DNA of 64,000 nucleotides, from positions 62,001 through 126,000 of the forward strand of contig NZ_JANJUQ010000038.1 of assembly GCF_024710485.1 (NCBI RefSeq). The letters run 5' to 3'. A model generated the notes under the pieces. It saw nothing but the letters and a program-made list of their open reading frames with translations, was not told the origin of the DNA and ran no database searches. Made by a program: the position numbers and the translations under genes. Positions 53,036-61,069 of this stretch are shown one piece after another. Numbering within the stretch: position 1 is the stretch's first letter; each line of letters starts with the position of its first letter. The stretch comes from Flavobacterium sp. Lineage in GTDB: Bacteria > Bacteroidota > Bacteroidia > Flavobacteriales > Flavobacteriaceae.

Positions 53036-54382
53036 ATGCTTAACATTTCTAACAACAATCGTATCGATCAAAACATAGAAAAATACAGCACTTTCAAAAC
53101 GCTGAGCAATCGTCCGCATTACAAAGTTTTGAATAAAATTATCGTTGGTGTATCCCTATTTGGTTTATTGATTTTGTTTTTACCTTGGACACAAAACATT
53201 TCGGGTTCAGGTGCCGTAACGACGCTAAAACCGGACCAAAGACCGCAAACCATTCATACTGCCATAGCCGGTAGAATCGAAAAATGGTATGTCAAAGAAG
53301 GTGATTTTGTACAAAAAGGCGACACCATTTTATTTATTTCAGAAACCAAAGAAGATTACCTCGACCCGAACTTGGTTAAAAACACCGAAAGCCAACTCAA
53401 AGCCAAAGAAATGGCCGAGCAATCCTACGGTGGCAAAGTAGTTTCGTTAGAAGGCCAAATCCAAGCCATCCGCAAAGAACGTCAGCTGAAATTGCAACAA
53501 GCCAACAACAAAATCCGTCAAGCCATCTTAAAAGTCAAAAGCGACAGTATGGATTTGGTAGCCGTGCGTACCCAAATTAAAATTGCCACTACCCAATTCA
53601 ATCGCTCCGTAGCATTAAATAAAGAAGGCTTGAAACCGATGACCGATGTGGAAGAAAAACGCTTGAAATTGCAAGAAACCGAAGCCAAAATCATCACACA
53701 GGAAAACAAATTATTGGCCAGCGAAAACGAATTGATTAACGCCAAGGTTGAAGTCAATCGCATCGTTGCCGAATACAACGAAAAAGAGCAAAAAGCCAGC
53801 AGCGACCGATTTACCGCCTTGAGCAGTCAGTACGATACTGAAGCGCAAGTTAACAAACTCAAAAACCAATACACCAATTACCAAATCCGAAACGGGATGT
53901 ATTACATCAAAGCACCGCAAAGTGGTTATGTAAACCGTGCGTTGCAATCAGGAATTGGTGAAACCATTAAAGAAGGGACTCAAATTGTAAGCATCATGCC
54001 GGCCAAATACGACATCGCCGTAGAAACTTTTGTTTCGGCTACCGATTTGCCTTTATTGCACAAAGGAGAAAAAGTCCGAATCTGGTTCGATGGTTGGCCC
54101 ACTATCGTATTCTCTGGTTGGCCAAACTTGTCTTACGGAACTTTCGGTGGTAAAATTGTAGCCATCGAAAACTTTATCAGCGACAATGGTAAATTTCGCG
54201 TTCTGATTGCGCCGGATGAAAACGAAGAAGCGTGGCCAAAACAAATCAGCATCGGTTCGGGTGCGCAAACCTTAGCGTTACTCGACAATGTTCCGGTTTG
54301 GTTTGAGATTTGGCGTACGCTGAACGGATTTCCGCCAAACTATTACCAGCCTAAAAACAGCACTTCAAAAGACAAAAAATAA
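53036..54382 (+). CDS. HlyD-family membrane fusion protein
   Basis: A periplasmic adaptor of 448 aa that links an inner-membrane exporter to an outer-membrane channel. It has one membrane helix (about 36-56, KIIVGVSLFGLLILFLPW), a lipoyl-like segment (IAGRIEKWYVKEGDFVQKGD), a long coiled-coil hairpin (about 120-285) and a returning beta-barrel part (YIKAPQSGYVNRALQSGIGE). The stop overlaps the start of the tolC-like gene by one base. Confidence 0.92.
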   Translation: MLNISNNNRIDQNIEKYSTFKTLSNRPHYKVLNKIIVGVSLFGLLILFLPWTQNISGSGAVTTLKPDQRPQTIHTAIAGRIEKWYVKEGDFVQKGDTILFISETKEDYLDPNLVKNTESQLKAKEMAEQSYGGKVVSLEGQIQAIRKERQLKLQQANNKIRQAILKVKSDSMDLVAVRTQIKIATTQFNRSVALNKEGLKPMTDVEEKRLKLQETEAKIITQENKLLASENELINAKVEVNRIVAEYNEKEQKASSDRFTALSSQYDTEAQVNKLKNQYTNYQIRNGMYYIKAPQSGYVNRALQSGIGETIKEGTQIVSIMPAKYDIAVETFVSATDLPLLHKGEKVRIWFDGWPTIVFSGWPNLSYGTFGGKIVAIENFISDNGKFRVLIAPDENEEAWPKQISIGSGAQTLALLDNVPVWFEIWRTLNGFPPNYYQPKNSTSKDKK

Positions 54383-55767
54383 TGAAATCGATTCTCATAG
54401 GTTTTTTATTGTTCGGATTTTCGGTTTGGAGTCAAAACACTTCCAAAGAACTTACCTATAATGAGTTTTTGGGCTATGTTAAAAAATACCATCCGCTGGT
54501 GAAAAGCGCCAACTTAGAAATCAATCAGGCTCAAGCCAATTTAATGATGGCACGCGGCGGTTTCGACCCGAAAATTGAGGTTGACTTTGAACAAAAGAAA
54601 TTCAAAGACAACGAATATTATTCGATTTTAAACAGCAGTTTTAAAATCCCGACATGGTACGGCGTAGAAATCAAGGCCGGATTCGACAATAACGAAGGGA
54701 TTTACCTCAACCCCGAAAACACCGTGCCTAACCAAGGGCTGACTTCCTTAGGGATTTCGGTTCCGCTTGGACAAGGTTTATTTATCAACCAACGTATGGC
54801 CGATTTGCGAAAAGCTAAAATCCAAGTGAAATTGAGTCAGGCCGAAAGAAATTTAATGGCGGTTTCGGTTTTATACGATGCTTCGGTGGCGTATTTCAAT
54901 TGGAAACGAAACTACAACGAAGTCACACTGTATCAAACCTATCTCAATAATGCCAACATCCGCTATCAAGGAATATCCAAGTCGATTGAACAAGGTGACA
55001 AACCCGCCATTGACAGTGTTGAAGCCGGTATAATCGTTAGAAACAGAAAATTGAGTTTGGAAGAATCACAGTTGAAACTGGCCAAAGCCAAATTGGAATT
55101 GGCCAACTTCCTATGGTTGGAAAACAATGTGCCGCTCGAGTTGCAAGACGAGATTATTCCGGAAGAGAATTTGATGCTGACCATCAAAGAAACTTTGCGT
55201 ACTAACGACCTGATGTTGGACAATCCATCCTTGGAAAATCATCCGAAAATTAACGCTTTGGAACAAAAAATCGAAATGCTCGAAGTGGAACGAAAACTCA
55301 AAGCTAATATGTTGTTGCCGAAAATCGACTTAGGATATTCCTATTTATCCGAACCACGGTATTTTGATAATTATCGGTTTCAGGATTACAAAGTTGGTTT
55401 GAATTTTTACTTTCCCCTTTTTTTGCGAAAAGAACGCGGTAGTTTACAATTGGCTAAGTTCAAGTTACAAGATGTGAAATTCGATTTGGATTTGGAGCGC
55501 GTTTCCTTGAAAAACAAGATCAAAGCACAACAAACCGAAATCAGCTCCTTAGAAAAACAAAAACAGTTGATTGACAATCTGGTCGTAGATTACAATACGA
55601 TGTTGACTTCGGAGGAACGATTGTTTTCCTTTGGAGAAAGCTCCATTTTCTTAATCAACACCCGAGAAAACAACTTGGTTTCGGCCCAATTATCCAAACT
55701 GTTGATAGAAAACCGTTACTTCGATTCGAATGCCAAACTGTTTAAAATCATGGCCAATCCTGAATAA
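54382..55767 (+). CDS. TolC-family outer-membrane channel
   Basis: A secreted outer-membrane efflux protein of 461 aa (signal MKSILIGFLLFGFSVWSQ). It has the two long helical repeats of the family (YHPLVKSANLEINQAQANLMM; GDKPAIDSVEAGIIVRNRKLS in the first, LENHPKINALEQKIEMLEVE and PSLENHPK in the second). With the ABC and HlyD proteins it makes a complete tripartite exporter. The operon ends here; map starts 73 bases later with its own promoter. Confidence 0.92.
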   Translation: MKSILIGFLLFGFSVWSQNTSKELTYNEFLGYVKKYHPLVKSANLEINQAQANLMMARGGFDPKIEVDFEQKKFKDNEYYSILNSSFKIPTWYGVEIKAGFDNNEGIYLNPENTVPNQGLTSLGISVPLGQGLFINQRMADLRKAKIQVKLSQAERNLMAVSVLYDASVAYFNWKRNYNEVTLYQTYLNNANIRYQGISKSIEQGDKPAIDSVEAGIIVRNRKLSLEESQLKLAKAKLELANFLWLENNVPLELQDEIIPEENLMLTIKETLRTNDLMLDNPSLENHPKINALEQKIEMLEVERKLKANMLLPKIDLGYSYLSEPRYFDNYRFQDYKVGLNFYFPLFLRKERGSLQLAKFKLQDVKFDLDLERVSLKNKIKAQQTEISSLEKQKQLIDNLVVDYNTMLTSEERLFSFGESSIFLINTRENNLVSAQLSKLLIENRYFDSNAKLFKIMANPE

Positions 55768-55783
55768 GTAAGCTTAAAATAAT

Positions 55784-55791
55784 TACTTTTG
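55784..55791 (+). promoter_or_regulatory. -7 box of the map promoter
   Basis: TACTTTTG fits TAnnTTTG and lies 49 bases before the ATG at 55841. Confidence 0.6.
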
Positions 55792-55840
55792 CAACCTCAT
55801 TCACGGCAACAGGCCTGAAGTAAAAGTCAAATTACAGCAG

Positions 55841-56659
55841 ATGATTATTCAAAAAACCGCAGAAGAAATCGAATTGATGCGCGAAAGTGCCTTATTGGTT
55901 TCCAAAACCTTAGGCATGATAGCCAACGAAATAAAACCGGGAGTTACTACGTTACAACTCGACAAATTAGCCGAACAATTCATTCGTGACCATCAAGCGG
56001 CTCCGGGATTTTTAGGTTTGTACGGCTGTCCGTCAACTTTGTTGACCAGCGTAAACGAGCAAGTAGTTCATGGTTTGCCTACCAATCGCCCTATCGAAGA
56101 AGGCGATGTGGTATCGGTAGATTGTGGCGTTTTGAAAAACGAATTCTACGGCGATCACGCCTATACTTTTGAAATAGGCGAAGTAGCTCCGGCGACCAAA
56201 AAATTATTACAGGTTACCAAAGAAAGCTTGTATGTTGGGATTCGCGAATTTAAAATCGGGAACCGCGTGGAAGATGTGGGTAATGCTATTCAAAAATATA
56301 CCGAAGCACACGGTTACGGTGTAGTTCGTGAATTAGTCGGACATGGCTTAGGGCGCGTCATGCACGAAGCACCCGAAATGCCAAACTACGGTAAAAGAGG
56401 TCGTGGCAAATTATTTGTTGAAGGTATGGTGGTTGCCATTGAGCCTATGATTAATATGGGAAGTCGCAACATCAAAACCTTAAAAGACGGCTGGACAATA
56501 GTAACTGCAGACAAAAAACCAAGCGCGCATTTTGAACACAATGTAGCCTTGGTAAACGGCAAGCCTGAATTGCTTTCGACTTTTGCCTATATTTATAAAG
56601 CTTTAGGTATCGAGAGTAACGAAGAAGATGAATTCCGTCAAAAACCTCTGGTACTGTAA
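55841..56659 (+). CDS. map: Methionine aminopeptidase, type I
   Basis: Removes the initiator methionine from new proteins; a dinuclear metal enzyme in the cytosol. The metal ligands are in VVSVDCGVLKNEFYGDHAYTF (two Asp; shown in part), GHGLGRVMHEAPEMPNYG (His) and MVVAIEPMI (Glu), with HFEHNVAL near the end (Glu). The 272 aa are slightly longer than E. coli Map. The stop and the next ATG overlap as TAATG. Confidence 0.96.
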   Translation: MIIQKTAEEIELMRESALLVSKTLGMIANEIKPGVTTLQLDKLAEQFIRDHQAAPGFLGLYGCPSTLLTSVNEQVVHGLPTNRPIEEGDVVSVDCGVLKNEFYGDHAYTFEIGEVAPATKKLLQVTKESLYVGIREFKIGNRVEDVGNAIQKYTEAHGYGVVRELVGHGLGRVMHEAPEMPNYGKRGRGKLFVEGMVVAIEPMINMGSRNIKTLKDGWTIVTADKKPSAHFEHNVALVNGKPELLSTFAYIYKALGIESNEEDEFRQKPLVL

Positions 56660-57429
56660 TGAAAAAACTATTCAAATTCATCTTAAACACAATTCCGAGA
56701 CCTATCTTAATTCGGTTAAGCATAGTGGTGCGTCCGATTTTGGCTTTTGTTTTGAAAGGCAGTCGTTTCACTGATCCGATTGACGGAAAAAGTTTCCGCA
56801 TGTTTTTACCCTACGGTTACGGCAATCAGAGAAACAATGTGTTGTCGCCGAGTACACTTTCGTTGGAAAGACACCGTTTGTTGTGGTTGTATTTGCAAAA
56901 CGAAACCGATTTTTTTACCGCTAAAGAGAAAAAGAAGGTCTTGCATTTTGCGCCCGAACAGGAATTTTACAAACGTTTTAAGAAACAAAGTAATATCGAG
57001 TATACGACTACGGATTTACTGTCGCCTTTGGCAGATGTGAAGGCCGACATTTGCAACTTACCTTTTGAAGACAACCACTACGATATCATTTTTTGCAACC
57101 ATGTTCTGGAACACATTCCGGATGACACTAAAGCCATGCAGGAATTGTATCGTGTATTGAAACCGGGCGGCATGGGCATTTTCCAAATTCCGCAAGACTT
57201 GTCGAGAGCGGTAACTTTTTCAGATGACAGTATCACCGACCAAAAAGAGCGCGCTAAAATTTTCGGTCAATATGATCACGTTCGCGTGTATGGCAGGGAT
57301 TATTTCGACAAATTGAGAAGTATCGGTTTTACTGTAGTTGAGGAAGATTACACCCATAAAATCGCCCCTGAATTGGTCGAGAAATACTGTTTGGCTAAAG
57401 GCGAAATCATTCCGGTTTGCTTTAAGTAA
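56659..57429 (+). CDS. Class I SAM-dependent methyltransferase
   Basis: A 256-residue protein with a methyltransferase type 11 domain in its second half: VLHFAPEQEFYKRF, DICNLPFEDNHYDIIFCNHV, LEHIPDDTKAMQELYRVLKP and GGMGIFQIPQD. The first glycine-rich SAM loop is atypical (HFAPE where E/DxGxG is usual). The N-terminal 30 residues are hydrophobic and basic and may contact the membrane. The substrate is unknown. It overlaps map by one base, so the two are co-translated. Confidence 0.85.
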   Translation: MKKLFKFILNTIPRPILIRLSIVVRPILAFVLKGSRFTDPIDGKSFRMFLPYGYGNQRNNVLSPSTLSLERHRLLWLYLQNETDFFTAKEKKKVLHFAPEQEFYKRFKKQSNIEYTTTDLLSPLADVKADICNLPFEDNHYDIIFCNHVLEHIPDDTKAMQELYRVLKPGGMGIFQIPQDLSRAVTFSDDSITDQKERAKIFGQYDHVRVYGRDYFDKLRSIGFTVVEEDYTHKIAPELVEKYCLAKGEIIPVCFK

Positions 57430-57496
57430 AATATAAGATTTGGCATTATTCTGGTTAAGAATATATTAGTATCTTTACTATTCTGATAAAAAAGCT

Positions 57497-58747
57497 ATGA
57501 TTCAAAGAATTTTTGCCTTTAGTATGCTGTTATTGACTTGCTGCGTTGCTGCTCAAGTTGAAAAAGAAATCCCGCCACCTTACAACATCAAAACCGTTAG
57601 CTTTGTTCAAAACGGCCAAAATGCTATCCCGATTTTCCGATTGGGAGATACGTTTCAATTCCAATTTGACGATTTATACGGTAACGAAGCCAATTATTTT
57701 TACACCATCACACATTGTGATTACGATTGGAAGCCTTCGCAATTGTTTAAAAACGAATACTTGAACGGTTTCGACGACCAACGCATTCAGGATTATACCA
57801 ATTCGCTTACCACGCTTCAGCTGTATTCGCATTATCGATTGACTTTCCCCAACCGATTTACCCAATTTCGAGTAAGTGGCAACTACATTATCAAAATTTT
57901 AAACGATGACAAAGAAGTCGTTTTTACTAAAAAATTCATTTTATACGAAGAATTGGTAACCGTTCCGATGCAAGTCAGAAGAGCGCGAAACTTATCAGTC
58001 ATCAACCAAAAACACAATCTCGATTTTACTATCAAATCGACTACTATTACCTTCCAAAGTCCGTTGCAAAACGTAAAAGTAATGCTGTTGCAAAACGGTA
58101 AATTTGACAACGCCATAACCGGAATCAAACCGCAGTTTACCATAGGTAACGATTTGGTGTACCGCTACGATACCGAAACCCAATTTTGGGCCGGGAATGA
58201 GTTTTTATTTTTTGAGAATAAAGACATCCGAGCCGCCAACAACAGTATAGGTCGCATCGATTCGAATGGTGGTATTTACAATGCACATTTGTACCGAAAC
58301 GAAGCCAGAGCCAACGTACCATACACTTATTTCCCGGACATTAACGGGAACTTTATTGTAAAAAACATCAACGCTCAAAACAACGAAATCGAAGCCGATT
58401 ACGCTTGGGTGTTTTTCACACTTTCAGCGCCAAATTACTTCGGTAAAAAATCCATTTATGTCAATGGTATGTTCAATGGTTTTGCCATAGGAGAAGAGAA
58501 CAAAATGGAGTACAATGCCGAAAAAGGCGTTTACGAAAAAGCCATTATGATCAAACAAGGATTCACCAATTACCAATATGTTATTGCGGATGCCAATGGT
58601 AAAGTTGATGAAGAAAACGCTATCGACGGTAATTTTCATCAAACCGAAAACAATTATTTTGCCTTGGTTTACTATCGAGAAAACAACCAACGTTTCGATC
58701 GCATCATCGGTAAAGGAATTGCCAGCTCAGTCGATATTACTTACTAA
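57497..58747 (+). CDS. Type IX secretion system plug protein (DUF5103 family)
   Basis: A secreted protein of 416 aa (signal MIQRIFAFSMLLLTCCVAAQ) with all-beta character. It matches the DUF5103 family, whose Flavobacterium member was found as the periplasmic plug that closes the SprA translocon of the type IX system. Conserved segments include HCDYDWKPSQLFKNEYLNGF and KSIYVNGMFNGFAI. If the match is right, it seals the translocon when no substrate is being exported. apaG follows 75 bases later with its own promoter. Confidence 0.85.
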   Translation: MIQRIFAFSMLLLTCCVAAQVEKEIPPPYNIKTVSFVQNGQNAIPIFRLGDTFQFQFDDLYGNEANYFYTITHCDYDWKPSQLFKNEYLNGFDDQRIQDYTNSLTTLQLYSHYRLTFPNRFTQFRVSGNYIIKILNDDKEVVFTKKFILYEELVTVPMQVRRARNLSVINQKHNLDFTIKSTTITFQSPLQNVKVMLLQNGKFDNAITGIKPQFTIGNDLVYRYDTETQFWAGNEFLFFENKDIRAANNSIGRIDSNGGIYNAHLYRNEARANVPYTYFPDINGNFIVKNINAQNNEIEADYAWVFFTLSAPNYFGKKSIYVNGMFNGFAIGEENKMEYNAEKGVYEKAIMIKQGFTNYQYVIADANGKVDEENAIDGNFHQTENNYFALVYYRENNQRFDRIIGKGIASSVDITY

Positions 58748-58790
58748 TCAAAATTTAACATCTAATTCACTTAAGCAAGCGTATTTTTTG

Positions 58791-58798
58791 TAAATTTG
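58791..58798 (+). promoter_or_regulatory. -7 box of the apaG promoter
   Basis: TAAATTTG fits TAnnTTTG and lies 24 bases before the ATG at 58823. Confidence 0.55.
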
Positions 58799-58822
58799 AC
58801 AACCTAATAGAATGAATACTAC

Positions 58823-59209
58823 ATGGTTTCACAAATAACAAGAGGCATTAAAATTTCGGTTTTGACTAGTTTTGAAGGTACTTACTTCAAGAACTACAAG
58901 ATTCATTTTGCCTTTAGTTACGAAATCACCATAGAAAATCACAGCAAAGATTCGGTACAACTTAACTCGCGTCATTGGGAAATTCTGGATTCGCTCAATG
59001 AGAAAGAAATCGTTGACGGCGAAGGTGTGATTGGTAAAAAACCGGTACTCAAACCGGGCGAAAAACACACGTACAATTCGGGTTGTTTATTGTCTTCTCC
59101 TTTCGGAGCGATGAGCGGTTACTTCAACATGATTAATTTTACGACCACCAAAACCTTCAAGGTAATTGTACCAACCTTTAAGTTGAGCGCGCCTTTTGCG
59201 TTGAATTAA
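58823..59209 (+). CDS. apaG: ApaG protein
   Basis: A small beta-sandwich protein of 128 aa, full length. It shows FAFSYEITIENHSKDSVQLN, SRHWEILDSLNEKEIVDGEG, GKKPVLKPGEKHTYNSGC and LSSPFGAMSGYF, all family hallmarks. Linked to magnesium and cobalt efflux in enterobacteria; its molecular role is not settled. An ATG at 58812 in another frame opens only a short frame and is not used. Confidence 0.94.
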   Translation: MVSQITRGIKISVLTSFEGTYFKNYKIHFAFSYEITIENHSKDSVQLNSRHWEILDSLNEKEIVDGEGVIGKKPVLKPGEKHTYNSGCLLSSPFGAMSGYFNMINFTTTKTFKVIVPTFKLSAPFALN

Positions 59210-59250
59210 TTTTGGTCCAACATCTTACCGAAATTTCAAATTTTCCTTTG

Positions 59251-59258
59251 TACTTTTG
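59251..59258 (+). promoter_or_regulatory. -7 box of the pruA promoter
   Basis: TACTTTTG fits TAnnTTTG. It is 74 bases before the ATG, leaving room for an untranslated leader; I see no riboswitch-like structure in it. Confidence 0.5.
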
Positions 59259-59332
59259 TGTAAAATTCAATAATCTGCAGCGTTTGGATTATTTGACTTT
59301 AAAATTGTCTAATTTTCAAAAACAACATCACT

Positions 59333-60961
59333 ATGCCAAAAGGATTTTTTCATGTCCCTAAAGCGGTCAATGAACCTGTAAAATCATACGCTCCTAATTC
59401 GCCTGAAAAAGCAGCCGTTTTAGCAGCCTACCAAAAAATGTGGAACGAAACAATTGATGTTCCTAACTATATTGGCGAGGAAGAAATTCGCACCGGAAAC
59501 ACTAAAAATATGACGGCACCACACGACCACCAACACGTGGTTGGAAAATACCATTTGGCCGAAAAAGTGCATATAGAAAAAGCCATTGCCACCGCCTTAA
59601 AAGCCAGAGAAAAATGGGCTGCCATGGCTTGGGAACAACGCGCCGCCATCTTTTTAAAAGCAGCCGAATTGATTGCCGGACCTTACCGTGCCAAAATCAA
59701 CGCGGCAACAATGATTGCACAATCGAAAACCATTTTCCAAGCCGAAATTGACGCCTCTTGTGAACTTATCGATTTCTTGAGATACAATGTGCAGTTCATG
59801 ACACAAATCTATAACGACCAGCCAAACTCTGTTTCTGATGTATGGAATCGTGTAGAATACCGTCCGCTGGAAGGATTTGTTTATGCCATCACGCCATTTA
59901 ACTTTACTGCCATTGCCGGTAATTTACCATCAAGTGCCGCTTTAATGGGTAATGTGGTGGTTTGGAAGCCTGCAGCAACACAAGTCTATTCAGCTAACGT
60001 AGTCATGCAAATTTTCAAAGAAGCCGGCTTACCGGATGGCGTTATCAATATGGTAATGGGCGATTCGAGTATGATTTCGGAAGTGTTGCTAAACAGTCCA
60101 CATTTAGCCGGTGTTCACTTTACGGGTTCAACAGAAGTGTTTAATGATATTTGGGCAAAAATCGGAAGCAACATCAGCCAATACAAATCGTATCCGAAAA
60201 TCGTTGGAGAAACCGGAGGAAAAGACTTTATCATTGCGCATCCTAGTGCCAACGTAAAACAAGTCGTGGCCAATACCATTCGCGGTGCGTTTGAATTCCA
60301 AGGACAAAAATGTTCGGCTGCTTCGAGAGTGTACTTCCCTAAATCGCTTTGGCCGGCCATTAAAGAAGAAATGGGCAAAGAATTGGCTACCATCAAAATG
60401 GGAAGCCCTGAAGATTTCTCTAATTTCGTTACGGCGGTTATCAGTGAAGCTTCTTTTAATAAATTGACCAAATACATCGACCAAGCCAAACAAGACGCTG
60501 ATACTGAAGTTATTTTTGGCGGCAATTACGATAAATCAAAAGGATATTTTATAGAGCCAACGGTCATTTTAACTTCAAATCCTAAATATACTACTATGGA
60601 GACCGAATTGTTCGGCCCGGTATTAACTATTTATGTGTATGAAGATTCTAAATGGAGTGAAACTTTAAAATTAGTCGATGAAACTTCGAACTATGCCTTA
60701 ACCGGAGCGGTTTTCAGCAACGACCGTTACGCTATTGAAGAAGCTGCATCCGCATTACAAAACAGTGCCGGGAATTTCTACATCAACGACAAACCAACCG
60801 GAGCGGTTGTTGGAATGCAACCTTTTGGAGGTGCCAGAGCTTCGGGTACCAATGACAAAGCAGGTTCAATGCAGAATCTATTGCGTTGGGTATCGCCTAG
60901 AACCATCAAAGAAACCTTTGTTACGCCTGTTGATTATCGCTATCCTTTTTTAGGCGAATAA
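59333..60961 (+). CDS. pruA: L-glutamate gamma-semialdehyde dehydrogenase
   Basis: Oxidises pyrroline-5-carboxylate/glutamate semialdehyde to glutamate with NAD+, the second step of proline breakdown. The 542 aa match the stand-alone enzyme (no proline dehydrogenase fused). The active site is clear: GVHFTGSTEVF, VGETGGKDFIIAHPSA with the general base region, and the catalytic Cys in FEFQGQKCSAASRVY. GPVLTIYVYED and QPFGGARASGTNDKAG follow. No proline dehydrogenase gene is in the window. Confidence 0.96.
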   Translation: MPKGFFHVPKAVNEPVKSYAPNSPEKAAVLAAYQKMWNETIDVPNYIGEEEIRTGNTKNMTAPHDHQHVVGKYHLAEKVHIEKAIATALKAREKWAAMAWEQRAAIFLKAAELIAGPYRAKINAATMIAQSKTIFQAEIDASCELIDFLRYNVQFMTQIYNDQPNSVSDVWNRVEYRPLEGFVYAITPFNFTAIAGNLPSSAALMGNVVVWKPAATQVYSANVVMQIFKEAGLPDGVINMVMGDSSMISEVLLNSPHLAGVHFTGSTEVFNDIWAKIGSNISQYKSYPKIVGETGGKDFIIAHPSANVKQVVANTIRGAFEFQGQKCSAASRVYFPKSLWPAIKEEMGKELATIKMGSPEDFSNFVTAVISEASFNKLTKYIDQAKQDADTEVIFGGNYDKSKGYFIEPTVILTSNPKYTTMETELFGPVLTIYVYEDSKWSETLKLVDETSNYALTGAVFSNDRYAIEEAASALQNSAGNFYINDKPTGAVVGMQPFGGARASGTNDKAGSMQNLLRWVSPRTIKETFVTPVDYRYPFLGE

Positions 60962-60980
60962 TCGTATCTTATTCAAAATC

Positions 60981-61014
60981 AAAAAAGTCCGAGTATATAC
61001 TCGGACTTTTTTTT
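60981..61014 (+). terminator. Terminator after pruA
   Basis: An A-run with GTCCGAGTATATACTCGGAC, a 20-base perfect palindrome, followed by a T-run. It is a strong symmetrical terminator 20 bases after the stop. Confidence 0.9.
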
Positions 61015-61069
61015 ATTCTCAGAATGGTATTTTTTGTATATTCGAACGTCAAAATCAAAAATTGAAACT

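Noticed and set aside
60115..60525. Open frames of 120-136 codons opposite pruA
   Set aside because: They are antisense shadows of a well-conserved dehydrogenase, and two overlap each other in different frames.
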